A DNA stretch of 64,000 nt from DATAGF01 sp963835685 (GCA_963835685.1 CAWIGI010000014.1:1-64000); one strand, 5' to 3'. Shown: positions 15,061 to 26,264, numbered from the stretch's first letter. The notes: generated from the letters alone by a model not told the origin. Translations and numbers: made by a program.

Positions 15061-16500
15061 GTGACCGCGGACGGGATCCCGCTCGGCTTGTCCTACGACG
15101 ACGTCCTGCTGGCGCCCCGCCGCAGCCGGATCAGCTCGCGCTCCGACGTCAACGTCGCCACCCGGCTCACGCGCGGGCTGCGCATGGCCCTCCCGGTCGT
15201 CTCGGCGAACATGGACACGGTCACCGAGTCGGAGATGGCCATCGCGATGGCCCGGCTCGGCGGGATCGGCATCGTGCACCGCTTCCTGTCGGTGGAGCAG
15301 CAGGTGGCCGAGGTCGCGCGCGTCAAGCGCGCCGAGGCCCTCGTGATCCCGGACCCGCACACGATCGGGCCCGCCGCCCGCCTGGCCGACGCCTGGGAGC
15401 GGATGGAGCGCCACGGCGTGAGCGGGCTGGTGGTCGTGGACGAGGAGGGCCGCCTCGCGGGCATGCTGACCCGCCGCGACGTCCTGCTGCAGACCGATCC
15501 GCTGACGCCGGTCTCCGAGCTGATGACGCCGCGGGCGCGGCTGGTGGTCGGGACCCCGGCGACCAGCGCCGACGAGGCGGCGCGCCTGCTGCGCGACGCC
15601 CGCGTCGAGAAGCTTCCCCTGGTGGCCGAGGACGACCGGCTCGTGGGCCTCATCACGCTGCGCGACCTGCTGCAGCGCACCGAGCGCCCCGAGGCGACCA
15701 AGGACGACCGCGGCCGGCTGGCCGTCGGGGCCGCGATCGGCGTCCGGGGGGACGTGGTCGAGCGGGCCCAGGCCCTCCAGGAGGCCGGCGCCGACGTGCT
15801 CGTGCTGGACATCGCCCACGGCCACTCCGATCACGCGATCGAGGCGCTCGCCCGCGTCCGCGAGGCCATCGGCGGCCGCACCGACGTCGTCGCCGGCAAC
15901 GTGGCGACCGCCGAGGGCGCGCGCGACCTGGTCGCGGCGGGGGCCGCCGGCGTGAAGGTGGGCGTGGGGCCGGGGTCGGTCTGCACGACGCGGGTCGTGG
16001 CCGGCGTCGGCGTGCCCCAGCTCACCGCCATCATGGAGTGCGCCGAGGCGTGCGCCCCCGAGGGCGTGCCGGTCATCGCCGACGGCGGCATCCGCTCAGG
16101 AGGCGACGTGGCCAAGGCGATCGCCGCGGGGGCCGAGAGCGTCATGGTCGGGAACCTGCTGGCCGGGACGCCCGAGAGCCCGGGCGACGTCGTCCGCCGC
16201 AACGGCACCCGGGTCAAGGTCTTCCGGGGGATGGCGTCCGAGACGGCCGCGGCGGCGCGGCGCGCGGCCGAGGGCGAGGAGGGCATCGAGTTCATCCCGG
16301 TCGTCCCCGAGGGCGTCGAGGCCGTCGTGCCGCTGCGCGACGCGACGTCCGCCGTGCTGCACGGCCTCGTCGGCGGCCTGCGGTCGGGGATGAGCTACTC
16401 CGACGCCCGCAGCATCCCGGAATTCCACCGCAACGCCAGCTTCGTGCGCATCACGCCGGCCGGCCTGCGCGAGAGCTATCCGCACGACGTGACCTACTAG
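15061..16500 (+). CDS. IMPDH/GMP reductase family enzyme with CBS pair
   Basis: 479 residues; GTG at 15061 is preceded by AAGGTG. A TIM barrel (LSYDDVLLAPRRSRISSRSD at the start) is interrupted at about 95-205 by two CBS domains. The catalytic loop is VGVGPGSVCTTRVVAGVG with the active Cys, and the phosphate loop is VIADGGIRSGGDV. After the barrel the flap reads FRGMASETAAAARRAAEGE, close to the GMxSExA motif of GMP reductases, while the Arg-Tyr pair of the IMPDH flap is absent. The end (FVRITPAGLRESYPHDV) is IMPDH-like. It could be an IMPDH (guaB) or a GuaB1-type GMP reductase. Confidence 0.75.
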   Translation: MTADGIPLGLSYDDVLLAPRRSRISSRSDVNVATRLTRGLRMALPVVSANMDTVTESEMAIAMARLGGIGIVHRFLSVEQQVAEVARVKRAEALVIPDPHTIGPAARLADAWERMERHGVSGLVVVDEEGRLAGMLTRRDVLLQTDPLTPVSELMTPRARLVVGTPATSADEAARLLRDARVEKLPLVAEDDRLVGLITLRDLLQRTERPEATKDDRGRLAVGAAIGVRGDVVERAQALQEAGADVLVLDIAHGHSDHAIEALARVREAIGGRTDVVAGNVATAEGARDLVAAGAAGVKVGVGPGSVCTTRVVAGVGVPQLTAIMECAEACAPEGVPVIADGGIRSGGDVAKAIAAGAESVMVGNLLAGTPESPGDVVRRNGTRVKVFRGMASETAAAARRAAEGEEGIEFIPVVPEGVEAVVPLRDATSAVLHGLVGGLRSGMSYSDARSIPEFHRNASFVRITPAGLRESYPHDVTY

Positions 16501-16510
16501 GAGGTCGGCC

Positions 16511-18490
<1,980 letters not shown>

Positions 18491-18494
<4 letters not shown>

Positions 18495-18541
18495 GCGGCC
18501 CGAGTCTCAACCTCGACCTGACGGTGCGGGCGGCCGCGTGA
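18491..18541 (+). CDS. 16-residue ORF between tkt and zwf
   Basis: ATG overlaps the tkt stop (ATGA) and the TGA overlaps the zwf GTG start. The peptide would be MSGPSLNLDLTVRAAA. Many actinobacteria carry tal here; this short frame is not recognisable as a transaldolase. It could be a coupling peptide or chance. Confidence 0.25.
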
Positions 18542-20085
18542 GCGCCGTCGGGACCGCCGCGGAACCGATCGTCGAGCAGGACGTCCGGCTCGTCAGGACG
18601 CCCGCGCCCGCCGCCGTCGTGATCTTTGGGGCGACCGGCGACCTCACGCGGCGCAAGCTGGTCCCGGCGCTCTACAGCCTCGCCACCAACCAGCTCCTCG
18701 CGCCGGAGACGGCCATCGTCGGCGTGGCGCGGTCTGAGCTCAGCGACGACGAGTTCCGAGGGCGCATGCGCACGGCCGTCGAGGAGCACGGGCGCGAGCC
18801 GCTCGACGAGGACATCTGGGACGGCTTCGCCCGGCGGCTGAGCTACGTGGCGGCGCCCTTCGACCAGGAGGACGGCTACGCCCGCCTGCGCTCGCACCTC
18901 GAGGGCCTCGACGCGGACCACGGCACCCACGGCAACCGGCTCTTCTACCTCGCGACCGCCCCCGAGTTCTTCCCGGTCATCGCCGAGCGCCTCGGCGGCG
19001 CGGGCCTCGCGGAGGAGCCCGACGACGGCGAGCGCTTCGCCCGCCTCGTGGTGGAGAAGCCGTTCGGGATGGACCTGGCGTCGGCGCGCGAGCTGAACGC
19101 CCGCCTGAACGCCGTCTTCCGCGAGCGGCAGGTCTACCGCATCGACCACTACCTGGGGAAGGAGACGGTCCAGAACCTGCTGGTCCTGCGGTTCGGCAAC
19201 GCGATCTTCGAGCCGGTCTGGAACCGGCGCTACATCGACCACGTGCAGATCACGGTGGCCGAGGACCTGGGGGTCGGGACCCGGGGCGGCTACTACGACG
19301 AGTCGGGGGCGCTGCGCGACATCGTCCAGAACCACATGATGCAGCTGCTGTCGATCGTCGCCATGGAGCCGCCGGCGCGCTTCGAGAGCCGGGAGGTGCG
19401 CGACGAGAAGGTCAAGGTGCTGCGGGCGGTCCCGCCCTTCGACCCCCAGACGGCCGGCCGCGACGCCGTCCGCGGGCAGTACGGGCCCGGGTGGATCGCC
19501 GGCGAGCGCGTGCCCGGCTACCGGGAGGAGAAGGGCGTCGACCCGGGCTCCATCACCGACACCTTCGTGGCCATGCGCGTGGAGGTCGACAACTGGCGCT
19601 GGGCCGGCACCCCCTTCTACCTGCGCACCGGCAAGCGCCTCCCGAGGCGCGCCACCGAGGTGGCGATCCAGTTCAAGCCCGCGCCCCACCTGCCCTTCGC
19701 CTCGACGGCGGTCGAGACCATCGAGCCCAACCTGCTGCTGCTGCGCATCCAGCCCGACGAGGGCGCGTCGCTGCGCTTCCTCGCCAAGGTCCCGGGCCCC
19801 CAGATCGACCTGCGGGTGGTGAGCATGGACTTCGCCTACGGCAGCGCCTTCCTGCGCAGCTCCCCCGAGGCCTACGAGCGCCTCCTGCTCGACGCCCTGC
19901 TCGGCGACTCGACGCTGTTCACGCGCTGGGACGAGGTGGAGCGGGCGTGGGAGGTCCTCGACCCGCTCATCCAGCTCTGGGAGAGCGGTCCGGCCGACAT
20001 GCACGACTACCCCGCCGGGAGCTGGGGGCCGGAGGAGGCCGACCTCCTCCTGGAGCGCGACGGGCGGGAGTGGCGGCGCCTGTGA
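18538..20085 (+). CDS. zwf: Glucose-6-phosphate 1-dehydrogenase
   Basis: 515 residues from GTG at 18538. The NADP fold opens with VVIFGATGDLTRRKLVPALY near residue 28-47. The catalytic signature RIDHYLGKETVQNL is present with the substrate His and Lys. VVEKPFGMDLASA, the C-terminal WAGTPFYLRTGKRL and VSMDFAYGS also match. It oxidises glucose 6-phosphate to 6-phosphogluconolactone and makes NADPH. The stop overlaps the opcA start, giving a coupled zwf-opcA-pgl block. Frame intact, length normal. Confidence 0.97.
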   Translation: MSAVGTAAEPIVEQDVRLVRTPAPAAVVIFGATGDLTRRKLVPALYSLATNQLLAPETAIVGVARSELSDDEFRGRMRTAVEEHGREPLDEDIWDGFARRLSYVAAPFDQEDGYARLRSHLEGLDADHGTHGNRLFYLATAPEFFPVIAERLGGAGLAEEPDDGERFARLVVEKPFGMDLASARELNARLNAVFRERQVYRIDHYLGKETVQNLLVLRFGNAIFEPVWNRRYIDHVQITVAEDLGVGTRGGYYDESGALRDIVQNHMMQLLSIVAMEPPARFESREVRDEKVKVLRAVPPFDPQTAGRDAVRGQYGPGWIAGERVPGYREEKGVDPGSITDTFVAMRVEVDNWRWAGTPFYLRTGKRLPRRATEVAIQFKPAPHLPFASTAVETIEPNLLLLRIQPDEGASLRFLAKVPGPQIDLRVVSMDFAYGSAFLRSSPEAYERLLLDALLGDSTLFTRWDEVERAWEVLDPLIQLWESGPADMHDYPAGSWGPEEADLLLERDGREWRRL

Positions 20086-21080
20086 CCGAGGCGGGCGGCT
20101 GGGACGGTCTGGGCGTCACGATCGCCGAGGTCGCCGACCGGCTGGCGGAGCAGCGGCGCCCGCCCGGGGGCGGCGCGCCCTACACGCTCTCCGGCGTGCT
20201 CAACCTCGTCGGCTACGCGCCGAGCGCGGATGAGCTCGGGCCCATGCAGGAGGTCATCGAGGGGCTCGCCGATCACCAGGCCTCGCGCACGATCCTGATC
20301 GCCGAGGCCGAGGGCGGCGGCGGGATGGACGCGACGGTCAGCACGAGCTGCCGGCTGGCGGCCGACTCGACGAGCGTCGCCCTCGAGCTCGTGGTGCTGA
20401 CGATCCACGGGGAGGCCCGCCAGGGCGCGGCCAGCGCCTGTACGCCGCTCCTGCGCTCGGAGCTCCCGACGGTGCTCTGGTGGCCGGCGGCCCCGGACGG
20501 CGCCGGGGCCGGGGCGCTCGCGGGGCTCCTCCCCCTGGCGGACCGCGTCGTCACCGAGGCCGGGCGCGGCCGCGACGCCTCGGCGGCGATCGGGGCCCTC
20601 GCAGGCTGGCTGCCCGAGGCCGGGCCCGCCGTCACCGACCTGGCCTGGGCCGCCGTCACGCCGTGGCGCCAGCTCATCGTCCAGGTGCTCGACCCCCAGT
20701 CGCTCGAGGCCCTGAGCACGCACGCCGAGGCCGTGATCGTCCACTCCGGGGCCGGGGCCGGCGCCGAGGCCCTGCTGATGGCCGGGTGGCTGCGCGACTA
20801 CCTCGGCGCGGCGGCGGCGGTCGACCTGCGCCCGCGCGACGACCCCGCCGAGGGGGTGCTCGCCGTGGAGATGGCAGGGCCCACGGGCCGCCACCTGAAC
20901 GTCGAGCGGCTGCCCGGCCGCGACGCGGCGACGGTCACGGTGACCGAGGCCGACGGCGCCGTCCGGACGCGGACCCTCCCCCTGCCCGATCACGACCGCG
21001 CGCGCCTGCTCGCGGGGGAGCTCGAGATCCAGCGGCGGGACCGCGCCTTCGAGCGGGCGCTCGCGAGGGCCGCGGCATGA
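20082..21080 (+). CDS. opcA: Glucose-6-phosphate dehydrogenase assembly protein OpcA
   Basis: 332 residues from GTG at 20082, overlapping zwf by four bases. Matching features of OpcA: ARTLNLV-like LNLVGYAPSADEL, the block ASRTILIAEAEG, LRSELPTVLWWPAAPD near residue 125-140, and PWRQLIVQVLD. OpcA activates G6PDH allosterically or as a chaperone in cyanobacteria and actinobacteria. Coupling to zwf on one side and pgl on the other is the usual actinobacterial arrangement. Confidence 0.92.
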   Translation: MTEAGGWDGLGVTIAEVADRLAEQRRPPGGGAPYTLSGVLNLVGYAPSADELGPMQEVIEGLADHQASRTILIAEAEGGGGMDATVSTSCRLAADSTSVALELVVLTIHGEARQGAASACTPLLRSELPTVLWWPAAPDGAGAGALAGLLPLADRVVTEAGRGRDASAAIGALAGWLPEAGPAVTDLAWAAVTPWRQLIVQVLDPQSLEALSTHAEAVIVHSGAGAGAEALLMAGWLRDYLGAAAAVDLRPRDDPAEGVLAVEMAGPTGRHLNVERLPGRDAATVTVTEADGAVRTRTLPLPDHDRARLLAGELEIQRRDRAFERALARAAA

Positions 21081-21784
21081 CGGAGCCCCGGGTCGTCGTG
21101 GTGCCGGACATGGCGGCGCTCGCCGACGAGGCGGCGCTGCAGGTGGAGCGGGTGCTGCTGGGCACGGCGCCCGGGGAGCGGGCCTCGATCGCCTTATCGG
21201 GGGGCTCGACGCCCCGGGCCGCCTACCAGCACCTCGCCGCCCGCTGTCCGCCCTGGGCGCGCGTCGGCTTCTACTTCGGCGACGAGCGGATGGTGCCGCC
21301 GGACGCCGACGGCTCGAACTACCGGATGGCCCGCGAGGCGCTGCTCGACCGCATCCCGCTCCAGGACGACCAGGTCCACCGGATCCCGGGCGAGCTGCCC
21401 GCGGACGAGGCGGCCGCGCTCGCCGAGGAGGACCTGCGGGGGTCGGTGCCGGGCGCCCCCTACCCGGAGCTCGACCTGGTCCTGCTCGGCATGGGGCCGG
21501 ACGGCCACACCGCCTCGCTCTTCCCGGGCGCGCCGGAGCTGACGGAGACGGAGCGGCTGATGGTCGCGGTCCACCGGCCCGGCATGCCCCAGCCGTGGCG
21601 GGTGTCGATGACCCTGCCGGTGCTCAACGCGGGGAGGCGGGTCCTCATCATGGTCGGCGGGGCCGAGAAGGCGCAGGTCGTGTCGAGGGCGATCGCCCGC
21701 GACCCCGAGATCCCGGCTGGGCGCCTGGACCCCGCGGGCGAGTTCACCTGGCTGCTCACCGAGGACGCCGCCGCGCAGCTGTAG
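21077..21784 (+). CDS. pgl: 6-phosphogluconolactonase
   Basis: 235 residues from ATG at 21077 (ATGA overlap with opcA). Family signatures: SIALSGGSTPRAAYQHLA near 38-55, VGFYFGDERMVPPDADGSN near 67-85, and DLVLLGMGPDGHTASLFPG near 135-153. It hydrolyses 6-phosphogluconolactone, the product of zwf. The gene ends three bases before the end of a diguanylate cyclase gene on the other strand. Confidence 0.95.
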   Translation: MTEPRVVVVPDMAALADEAALQVERVLLGTAPGERASIALSGGSTPRAAYQHLAARCPPWARVGFYFGDERMVPPDADGSNYRMAREALLDRIPLQDDQVHRIPGELPADEAAALAEEDLRGSVPGAPYPELDLVLLGMGPDGHTASLFPGAPELTETERLMVAVHRPGMPQPWRVSMTLPVLNAGRRVLIMVGGAEKAQVVSRAIARDPEIPAGRLDPAGEFTWLLTEDAAAQL

Positions 21785-21787
21785 CCG

Positions 21788-23047
21788 CTACGCCGCCATC
21801 ACTTGGTCGCGGCCGCCCGCCTTCGCCGCGTAGAGGGCGGCGTCCGCGCGGCGGAAGACCTCGTCCGGGTCGGCGTCCGAGGCCAGCAGCTCGGTGATGC
21901 CGATGGACGCCGTCACGCGGGAGGGCCCGCCCACGGGCACGTCGGCGATGGCCGCCCGCAGGCGCTCGGCGGCCGTCCGGCCGCCGTCGAGGCGGGTGTC
22001 GGGCATCAGCCACGCGAGCTCCTCGCCGCCCGTGCGGCCGACCACGTCGTCGCGGCGGGCGTGCCGCCGCAGCAGGCCGCCGATCGCCGCCAGCGCGTCG
22101 TCGCCGCAGCGATGGCCCATGGTGTCGTTCAGCACCTTGAAGCGGTCGAGGTCGATCACCGCGAGCGCGAGGGGGCGGCCCCGCTCCGCGGCGCGCTCGA
22201 ACGCCTCCGCGAGCGCGATGTGGAAGGTCGCGTGGTTGACGAGGCCGGTCAGCGCGTCGGTGGTCGCCTGCGCCACGAGCCGCGCGCGCGTCTCGGCGTT
22301 CGCGACGGCCAGGCGCACGAGCTGCGCAAACCGCTCGACCCGGTCGGCGGCGCCCCACGGGGCTTCGGCGGGCGCCGGGAAGACCGCCGCCACGGCGCCC
22401 CAGAGGCGGCCGTGGACGCGGATGGGCGCGGAGACGACGTGGGGCGGCCCGGCGCCGGCCGCGGGCGGCCCCGGCCGGCGCCAGGCGCCGACGGTCTCCT
22501 GCGCCCCGCCCTCGCGGTAGCGCACGACACGACCGGCCGATGCATCTAGCAGCCGTGCCATCTCGCGGGCGACCAGCGGGTAGAGCGCAGCGCCCTCCGA
22601 CTCCGAGGCGACCGCCTCGGTGACCCGGTGCAGCGCCCCGTGCTCGGCGTCGGCGAGCCGTCGCTCCGTGACGTCGCGGGTCGCGATCTGCAGCTCGACG
22701 ACGGCGCCCGCGGCGTCGCGCACCGCGCGCAGCGTCAACTCCAGCATCACCCAGCCCCCGCCGCGGCGGCGGCACCGGTAGGTCAGCGTCTCGCCGTCGA
22801 GGCCCCAGCCGAGGCGCTCGCGGCTGGCCTGCCAGACCGGGAGGTCGCCGGGGTGGCACAGGTCCCAGGCCGCGCAGCCCAGCAGCTCGTCCGGAGCGAA
22901 GCCCGTGACCTGGAGGGCCGACGGTGAGACGTAGGTCATGACGCCGTCGGGGCCGGCGCGCACGATCATCTCCGCGGCGCTCTCCGCGAGGAGCAGGAAC
23001 TGCGCCTCAGCCCGGTCCGGGACGGCGCTTGCGGCCGAGTCGGTCAT
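21788..23047 (-). CDS. PAS-GAF-GGDEF diguanylate cyclase
   Basis: 419 residues; ATG at 23047 follows GTGAGGA. A PAS domain is at about 15-135 (MTYVSPSALQVTGFAPDELL, then WVMLELTLRAVRDAAG). A degenerate GAF-like region is at about 150-255 (LLDASAGRVVRYREGG). A GGDEF domain lies at about 265-419 with DALTGLVNHATF, IDLDRFKVLNDTMGH and the active loop GRTGGEELAW. GGEEL is catalytically competent, and RRDD five residues before it fits the inhibitory RxxD site. It should make cyclic di-GMP from GTP under PAS/GAF control. No EAL domain. Cytoplasmic: no membrane segments. Confidence 0.88.
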   Translation of the reverse strand: MTDSAASAVPDRAEAQFLLLAESAAEMIVRAGPDGVMTYVSPSALQVTGFAPDELLGCAAWDLCHPGDLPVWQASRERLGWGLDGETLTYRCRRRGGGWVMLELTLRAVRDAAGAVVELQIATRDVTERRLADAEHGALHRVTEAVASESEGAALYPLVAREMARLLDASAGRVVRYREGGAQETVGAWRRPGPPAAGAGPPHVVSAPIRVHGRLWGAVAAVFPAPAEAPWGAADRVERFAQLVRLAVANAETRARLVAQATTDALTGLVNHATFHIALAEAFERAAERGRPLALAVIDLDRFKVLNDTMGHRCGDDALAAIGGLLRRHARRDDVVGRTGGEELAWLMPDTRLDGGRTAAERLRAAIADVPVGGPSRVTASIGITELLASDADPDEVFRRADAALYAAKAGGRDQVMAA

Positions 23048-23092
23048 GTCCTCACCCTCTCGGCATCCGCGGGCCACGACTTGAGCGATCGC

Positions 23093-23638
23093 TCAGCGGC
23101 CGAAGGTCTCCTCCAGGGCCGCGACGGCCGCCTCCGGGTCGTCGACCGCCCGCACCAGGGCGATGTCGGCATCGTCCACCACCAGGTGCGCGCGCAGCTG
23201 GGGCAGCAGCGCCCGCCAGCGGGGCCCGACCGTGACCAGCGGCCGTGCGCCCACGTCGCCCGTCTGGAGGAGGTTCCAGGCCAGCGCCACCTCGGACAGC
23301 GTGCCCACGCCGCCCCCGACCGCCACCCAGGCGTCGGAGGCCAGCAGCTCGGCGACCCTCGCGATGAGGCCGTCCGCCGCCCGCTCCTCGCGCACCCACG
23401 GGTTGGCCTCCAGGCGGCCGGCCCACGCGGCCATCGTGACCCCGACGACGTGACCGCCGGCGCCCGCCGCGCCCTCGGAGGCCGCGGCCATGGCGCCGTC
23501 GTAGCCGCCGGTGCAGAGCGTCCAGCCCGCACCGGCGATCAGCTCGCCGAGCCGGTGCGCCTCCGCGTACTCGGGGTCGCCCGGCAGCAGCCGCGCGCTC
23601 CCGAACACCGCCACCTGCCGCCGCCGGGGCGCCGTCAC
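23093..23638 (-). CDS. LOG/SLOG-family Rossmann protein
   Basis: 181 residues from GTG at 23638, overlapping the HD gene stop by four bases. QVAVFGSARLLPGDPEYAEA opens the fold, GWTLCTGGYDGAMAAASEGA follows, and AWVAVGGGVGTLSEVALAWN is the PGGxGTxxE-like nucleotide loop with GGG replacing PGG. The family includes cytokinin-activating phosphoribohydrolases and TIGR00725-type proteins that bind nucleotides or their derivatives. The altered first residue makes the enzymatic role uncertain. Confidence 0.75.
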   Translation of the reverse strand: MTAPRRRQVAVFGSARLLPGDPEYAEAHRLGELIAGAGWTLCTGGYDGAMAAASEGAAGAGGHVVGVTMAAWAGRLEANPWVREERAADGLIARVAELLASDAWVAVGGGVGTLSEVALAWNLLQTGDVGARPLVTVGPRWRALLPQLRAHLVVDDADIALVRAVDDPEAAVAALEETFGR

Positions 23639-24216
23639 GGCGAGGGCACCGCGACGCGCTCCACCAGCAGGCGGGCCTCCGGGTCGTCGCCGAGGCGGGC
23701 GATCATCGCCACCCGCACCCGCACCTCGCTGCTGCGCGGGTCGGCGCCGCGCGCGAGGTCGCGCAGCGCGGTGGCGGGGGCGACGCGCGACCCGTCCGCC
23801 GCGGTCGTCGCCACCGCGACGTCGAGGAGGAGCAGGAGGGCGTCGTCGGGAGGCCGGGGGCGCGGGAACTCGCGGGCGACCGGCGGCAGGCCGGCCAGCG
23901 CGGCGCCGAGCTCGGCGAAGCCGGCGTGGGCGACCAGGCGGGCCATCCGCTCGTGGCCGGCGCGGCGCAGGGCGCGCCCGGCCTCGAGCGGCGGGAGCCC
24001 CGCGCCCAAGGACCCGCCGACGTCGTGGAGCCAGGCGGCCGCGAGCAGCCGGCGGCGGCCGGCGCGGTCGAGCCGGCGGGCGCGGGCGAGCCGCGCGGCC
24101 TGCTGGGCGACGCCGCGCGTGCGGACGTAGGCATCGGCGGGGAGCAGCCCGGCGGCCACGTCGTGCGCCGACGCCGGCTCGCCGGCCCGCCGCCACAGGG
24201 CCGCGATCTCCTCCAC
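23635..24216 (-). CDS. HD-domain protein
   Basis: 193 residues, Ala/Arg-rich and helical. AAAWLHDVGGSLGAGL near residue 60 carries the HD metal pair, and a preceding His lies in QQAARLARA-type helix only weakly. A later AGHERMARLVAHAGFAELG offers further His ligands. It probably binds metal and may be a phosphohydrolase; the substrate is unknown. Nine bases separate it from the ABC ATPase gene and it overlaps the LOG gene, so ABC-HD-LOG form one unit. Confidence 0.65.
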   Translation of the reverse strand: MEEIAALWRRAGEPASAHDVAAGLLPADAYVRTRGVAQQAARLARARRLDRAGRRRLLAAAWLHDVGGSLGAGLPPLEAGRALRRAGHERMARLVAHAGFAELGAALAGLPPVAREFPRPRPPDDALLLLLDVAVATTAADGSRVAPATALRDLARGADPRSSEVRVRVAMIARLGDDPEARLLVERVAVPSP

Positions 24217-24225
24217 GAACCCAGG

Positions 24226-25008
24226 TTAGCCCCGCTCGATCACCGCGAGGACCCGGCCCCCGGCGCGCGCCAGCCTCACCGGCGCGCCGAAGCAGCGGGA
24301 GAGCGGCCCCTCGTCGAGCACCCGCCCGGCGGGGCCGGCGGCCACGACCGATCCGTCGCGCAGCAGCAGGGCGTGCGTGGTGGATCCGGCCAGCTCCTCG
24401 AGGTGATGGCTCACCTGGACGACCGCCAGATCGGGATGGGAGCCGGCGAGGGCATCGAGCCGGTCGAGGAACGCCTCGCGGCTCGGCAGGTCGAGGCCCG
24501 CGGCCGGCTCGTCGAGCAGCAGCAGGCGCGGGCGCGGCATCAGCGCCCGCGCGAGGAGGAGTCGCTGCTGCTCGCCCCGGGACAGGGTCATGACCCGGCG
24601 CCCCGCCAGGGCGGCGCAGCCCATCTGCTCGAGCAGCGCCACCGCGCGCGGGCGGGCCGTCTCCCGGCCGTCGGCGAGCGGGACGATCGAGGCGGCGGCG
24701 CCGGTCATCACCACCTCGAGGGCCGTCATCCGCGGCCGGAACGCGGCCACGACGCGCGCGTCGACGGCGCCGATGCCGGCGCGCAGGGCCCGCACGTCCG
24801 TGGCCCCGAGCGCCGCGCCGAGCACCCGCGCCGTCCCCTCGCTCGGGAACATCGTCGCGCCGGCCACCGCGAGCAGCGTCGTCTTGCCGGCGCCGTTCGG
24901 GCCCACGACCGCCCACCGCTCGCCGGGGAGGACGCGCCAGTCCACGCGGTCCAGCAGCACCGCGCGGCCGCCGCCGGGCCGGGCGCGCCAGACGCGCACG
25001 CCCTCCAT
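24226..25008 (-). CDS. ABC transporter ATP-binding protein
   Basis: 260 residues. Walker A GPNGAGKTTLLAV near 36-48, signature LSRGEQQRLLLARAL near 143-157, Walker B LLLLDEPAAGLDL near 163-175 and the H-loop His in VQVSHHLEEL. It resembles ModF- or YrbF-like single ATPases that have no permease beside them. No membrane partner lies in this run, so it may work with a distant permease or not in transport. Same strand as AcuC (34-base gap upstream) and the HD protein. Confidence 0.88.
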   Translation of the reverse strand: MEGVRVWRARPGGGRAVLLDRVDWRVLPGERWAVVGPNGAGKTTLLAVAGATMFPSEGTARVLGAALGATDVRALRAGIGAVDARVVAAFRPRMTALEVVMTGAAASIVPLADGRETARPRAVALLEQMGCAALAGRRVMTLSRGEQQRLLLARALMPRPRLLLLDEPAAGLDLPSREAFLDRLDALAGSHPDLAVVQVSHHLEELAGSTTHALLLRDGSVVAAGPAGRVLDEGPLSRCFGAPVRLARAGGRVLAVIERG

Positions 25009-25042
25009 CTCGAGGGCGGCCGGCGCCGCCGGCGCCGGCCGG

Positions 25043-26200
25043 CTAGCCGAGGAAGAGCGCGCGGGCGTCGTCGACGACGCGGTCGCCCTCCACGTCGGCC
25101 CGCGCCCGCTCCTCGGCGGGCACCTCGGGCTCGGGGTCGTCCGACATGCGGCGGGGCAGCGGAGCGCCGACGAGCTCCTCGGCCGCGCTGCACCAGCTCT
25201 CGGGGATCTCGTCGTCGAGGTCGGCGTCGAGCATCTCCGCGAACAGGAGCGTCCAGGCGCGCGGCACGACGTCGTAGGTGTATCCGCCGCCGCCGAGCGC
25301 GACCCAGCGGCCGCCGGCCGCCTCGCGCGCGAGCTGGTGCAGCGAGCGGTAGGCCCGCGGGAACGATGGCATCGTGACCTGGAGGTGGGCGAGGGGATCG
25401 GCGTGGTGCGGGTCGGCGCCGTCCTGGGTGACGATGACGTCGGGCGCGAACTCGAGCACGGCCGGCGCGATCACCTCCTCGATGGCCCGGACGTACGGCC
25501 GGTCGCCGGAGAAGGGCGGGAGCGGCACGTTGATCGAGGTGCCCTCGGCGTCGCCGATCCCGCGCTCGGCCATCCCCCCGGTGCCCGGGAAGAGGTAGCG
25601 GCCGGTCTCGTGGACCGAGCACGTCAGCACGCGCGGCTCCTCGAAGAAGATCCACTGGGTCCCGTCGCCGTGGTGCACGTCGATGTCGATGTAGGCGACC
25701 CGCTCGGCGCCCGCGTCGAGGAGCGCCTGGATCGCCACCGCGGGGTCGTTGTAGACGCAGAACCCGGACGCCCGGTTGGCGAGCGCGTGGTGGAGGCCTC
25801 CGCCGGCGAAGAACGCCTGGTCTGCGCGCCCCTCCCAGACCGCCAGCGCGCCCGCGACCGACGCCCCGCAGACCGCCGCGGCCGCGTCGTGCATGCCGGC
25901 GAAGGCCGGCGTGTCGCCGCCCGCCGCCAGGCCCCACTGGCCGGCCTCCCACGAGGCCGCCATCGCCGGGTTCTCGCTGTAGCGGCGCACGGCCCCGACG
26001 TAGGCAGGCGCGTGGACGCGCTCGATGACCTCGTCCGGGGCGGGCTCCGACTCGATCGCCTCGACGCCGTCCCGCTCCGGCAGGCCGTAGGCACTCATCA
26101 GGTCGACCGCCAGGCGCCGCCGCAGGGGCTGCATGGGATGGTCGGCCCCCAGGTCGTAGGAGGGGCCCTCCGCCGGCTGCACGAACGCGGTGCGGGTCAC
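25043..26200 (-). CDS. acuC: AcuC-type deacetylase (histone deacetylase fold)
   Basis: 385 residues. Active-site blocks: FFAGGGLHHALANRASGFC with the catalytic His pair, VAYIDIDVHHGDGTQWIF with the zinc-binding Asp and His, CSVHETGRYLFPGTG, NVPLPPFSGD and VTQDGADPHHADPLA. AcuC-like enzymes deacetylate acetyl-CoA synthetase in Bacillus; an acyl-CoA ligase gene is divergent and adjacent here, which fits. The C-terminal tail is acidic. Zn-dependent, cytoplasmic. Confidence 0.88.
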   Translation of the reverse strand: MTRTAFVQPAEGPSYDLGADHPMQPLRRRLAVDLMSAYGLPERDGVEAIESEPAPDEVIERVHAPAYVGAVRRYSENPAMAASWEAGQWGLAAGGDTPAFAGMHDAAAAVCGASVAGALAVWEGRADQAFFAGGGLHHALANRASGFCVYNDPAVAIQALLDAGAERVAYIDIDVHHGDGTQWIFFEEPRVLTCSVHETGRYLFPGTGGMAERGIGDAEGTSINVPLPPFSGDRPYVRAIEEVIAPAVLEFAPDVIVTQDGADPHHADPLAHLQVTMPSFPRAYRSLHQLAREAAGGRWVALGGGGYTYDVVPRAWTLLFAEMLDADLDDEIPESWCSAAEELVGAPLPRRMSDDPEPEVPAEERARADVEGDRVVDDARALFLG

Positions 26201-26264
26201 GCGGGAACGCTAGCCCATCGCCCCGCGATGGGAGAGGATCGGCCCCGACCCCCGGAGGTGTCCG

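Noticed and set aside
20007..20993. Long open frames on the minus strand opposite zwf, opcA and pgl
   Set aside because: Rich in Arg/Ala/Gly without any motif; they follow from the high GC third-position bias of the real genes.
23635..24216. Assigning a nucleotide phosphohydrolase role to the HD protein
   Set aside because: Only the HD pair is clear; the other metal ligands are not certain enough for a specific function.
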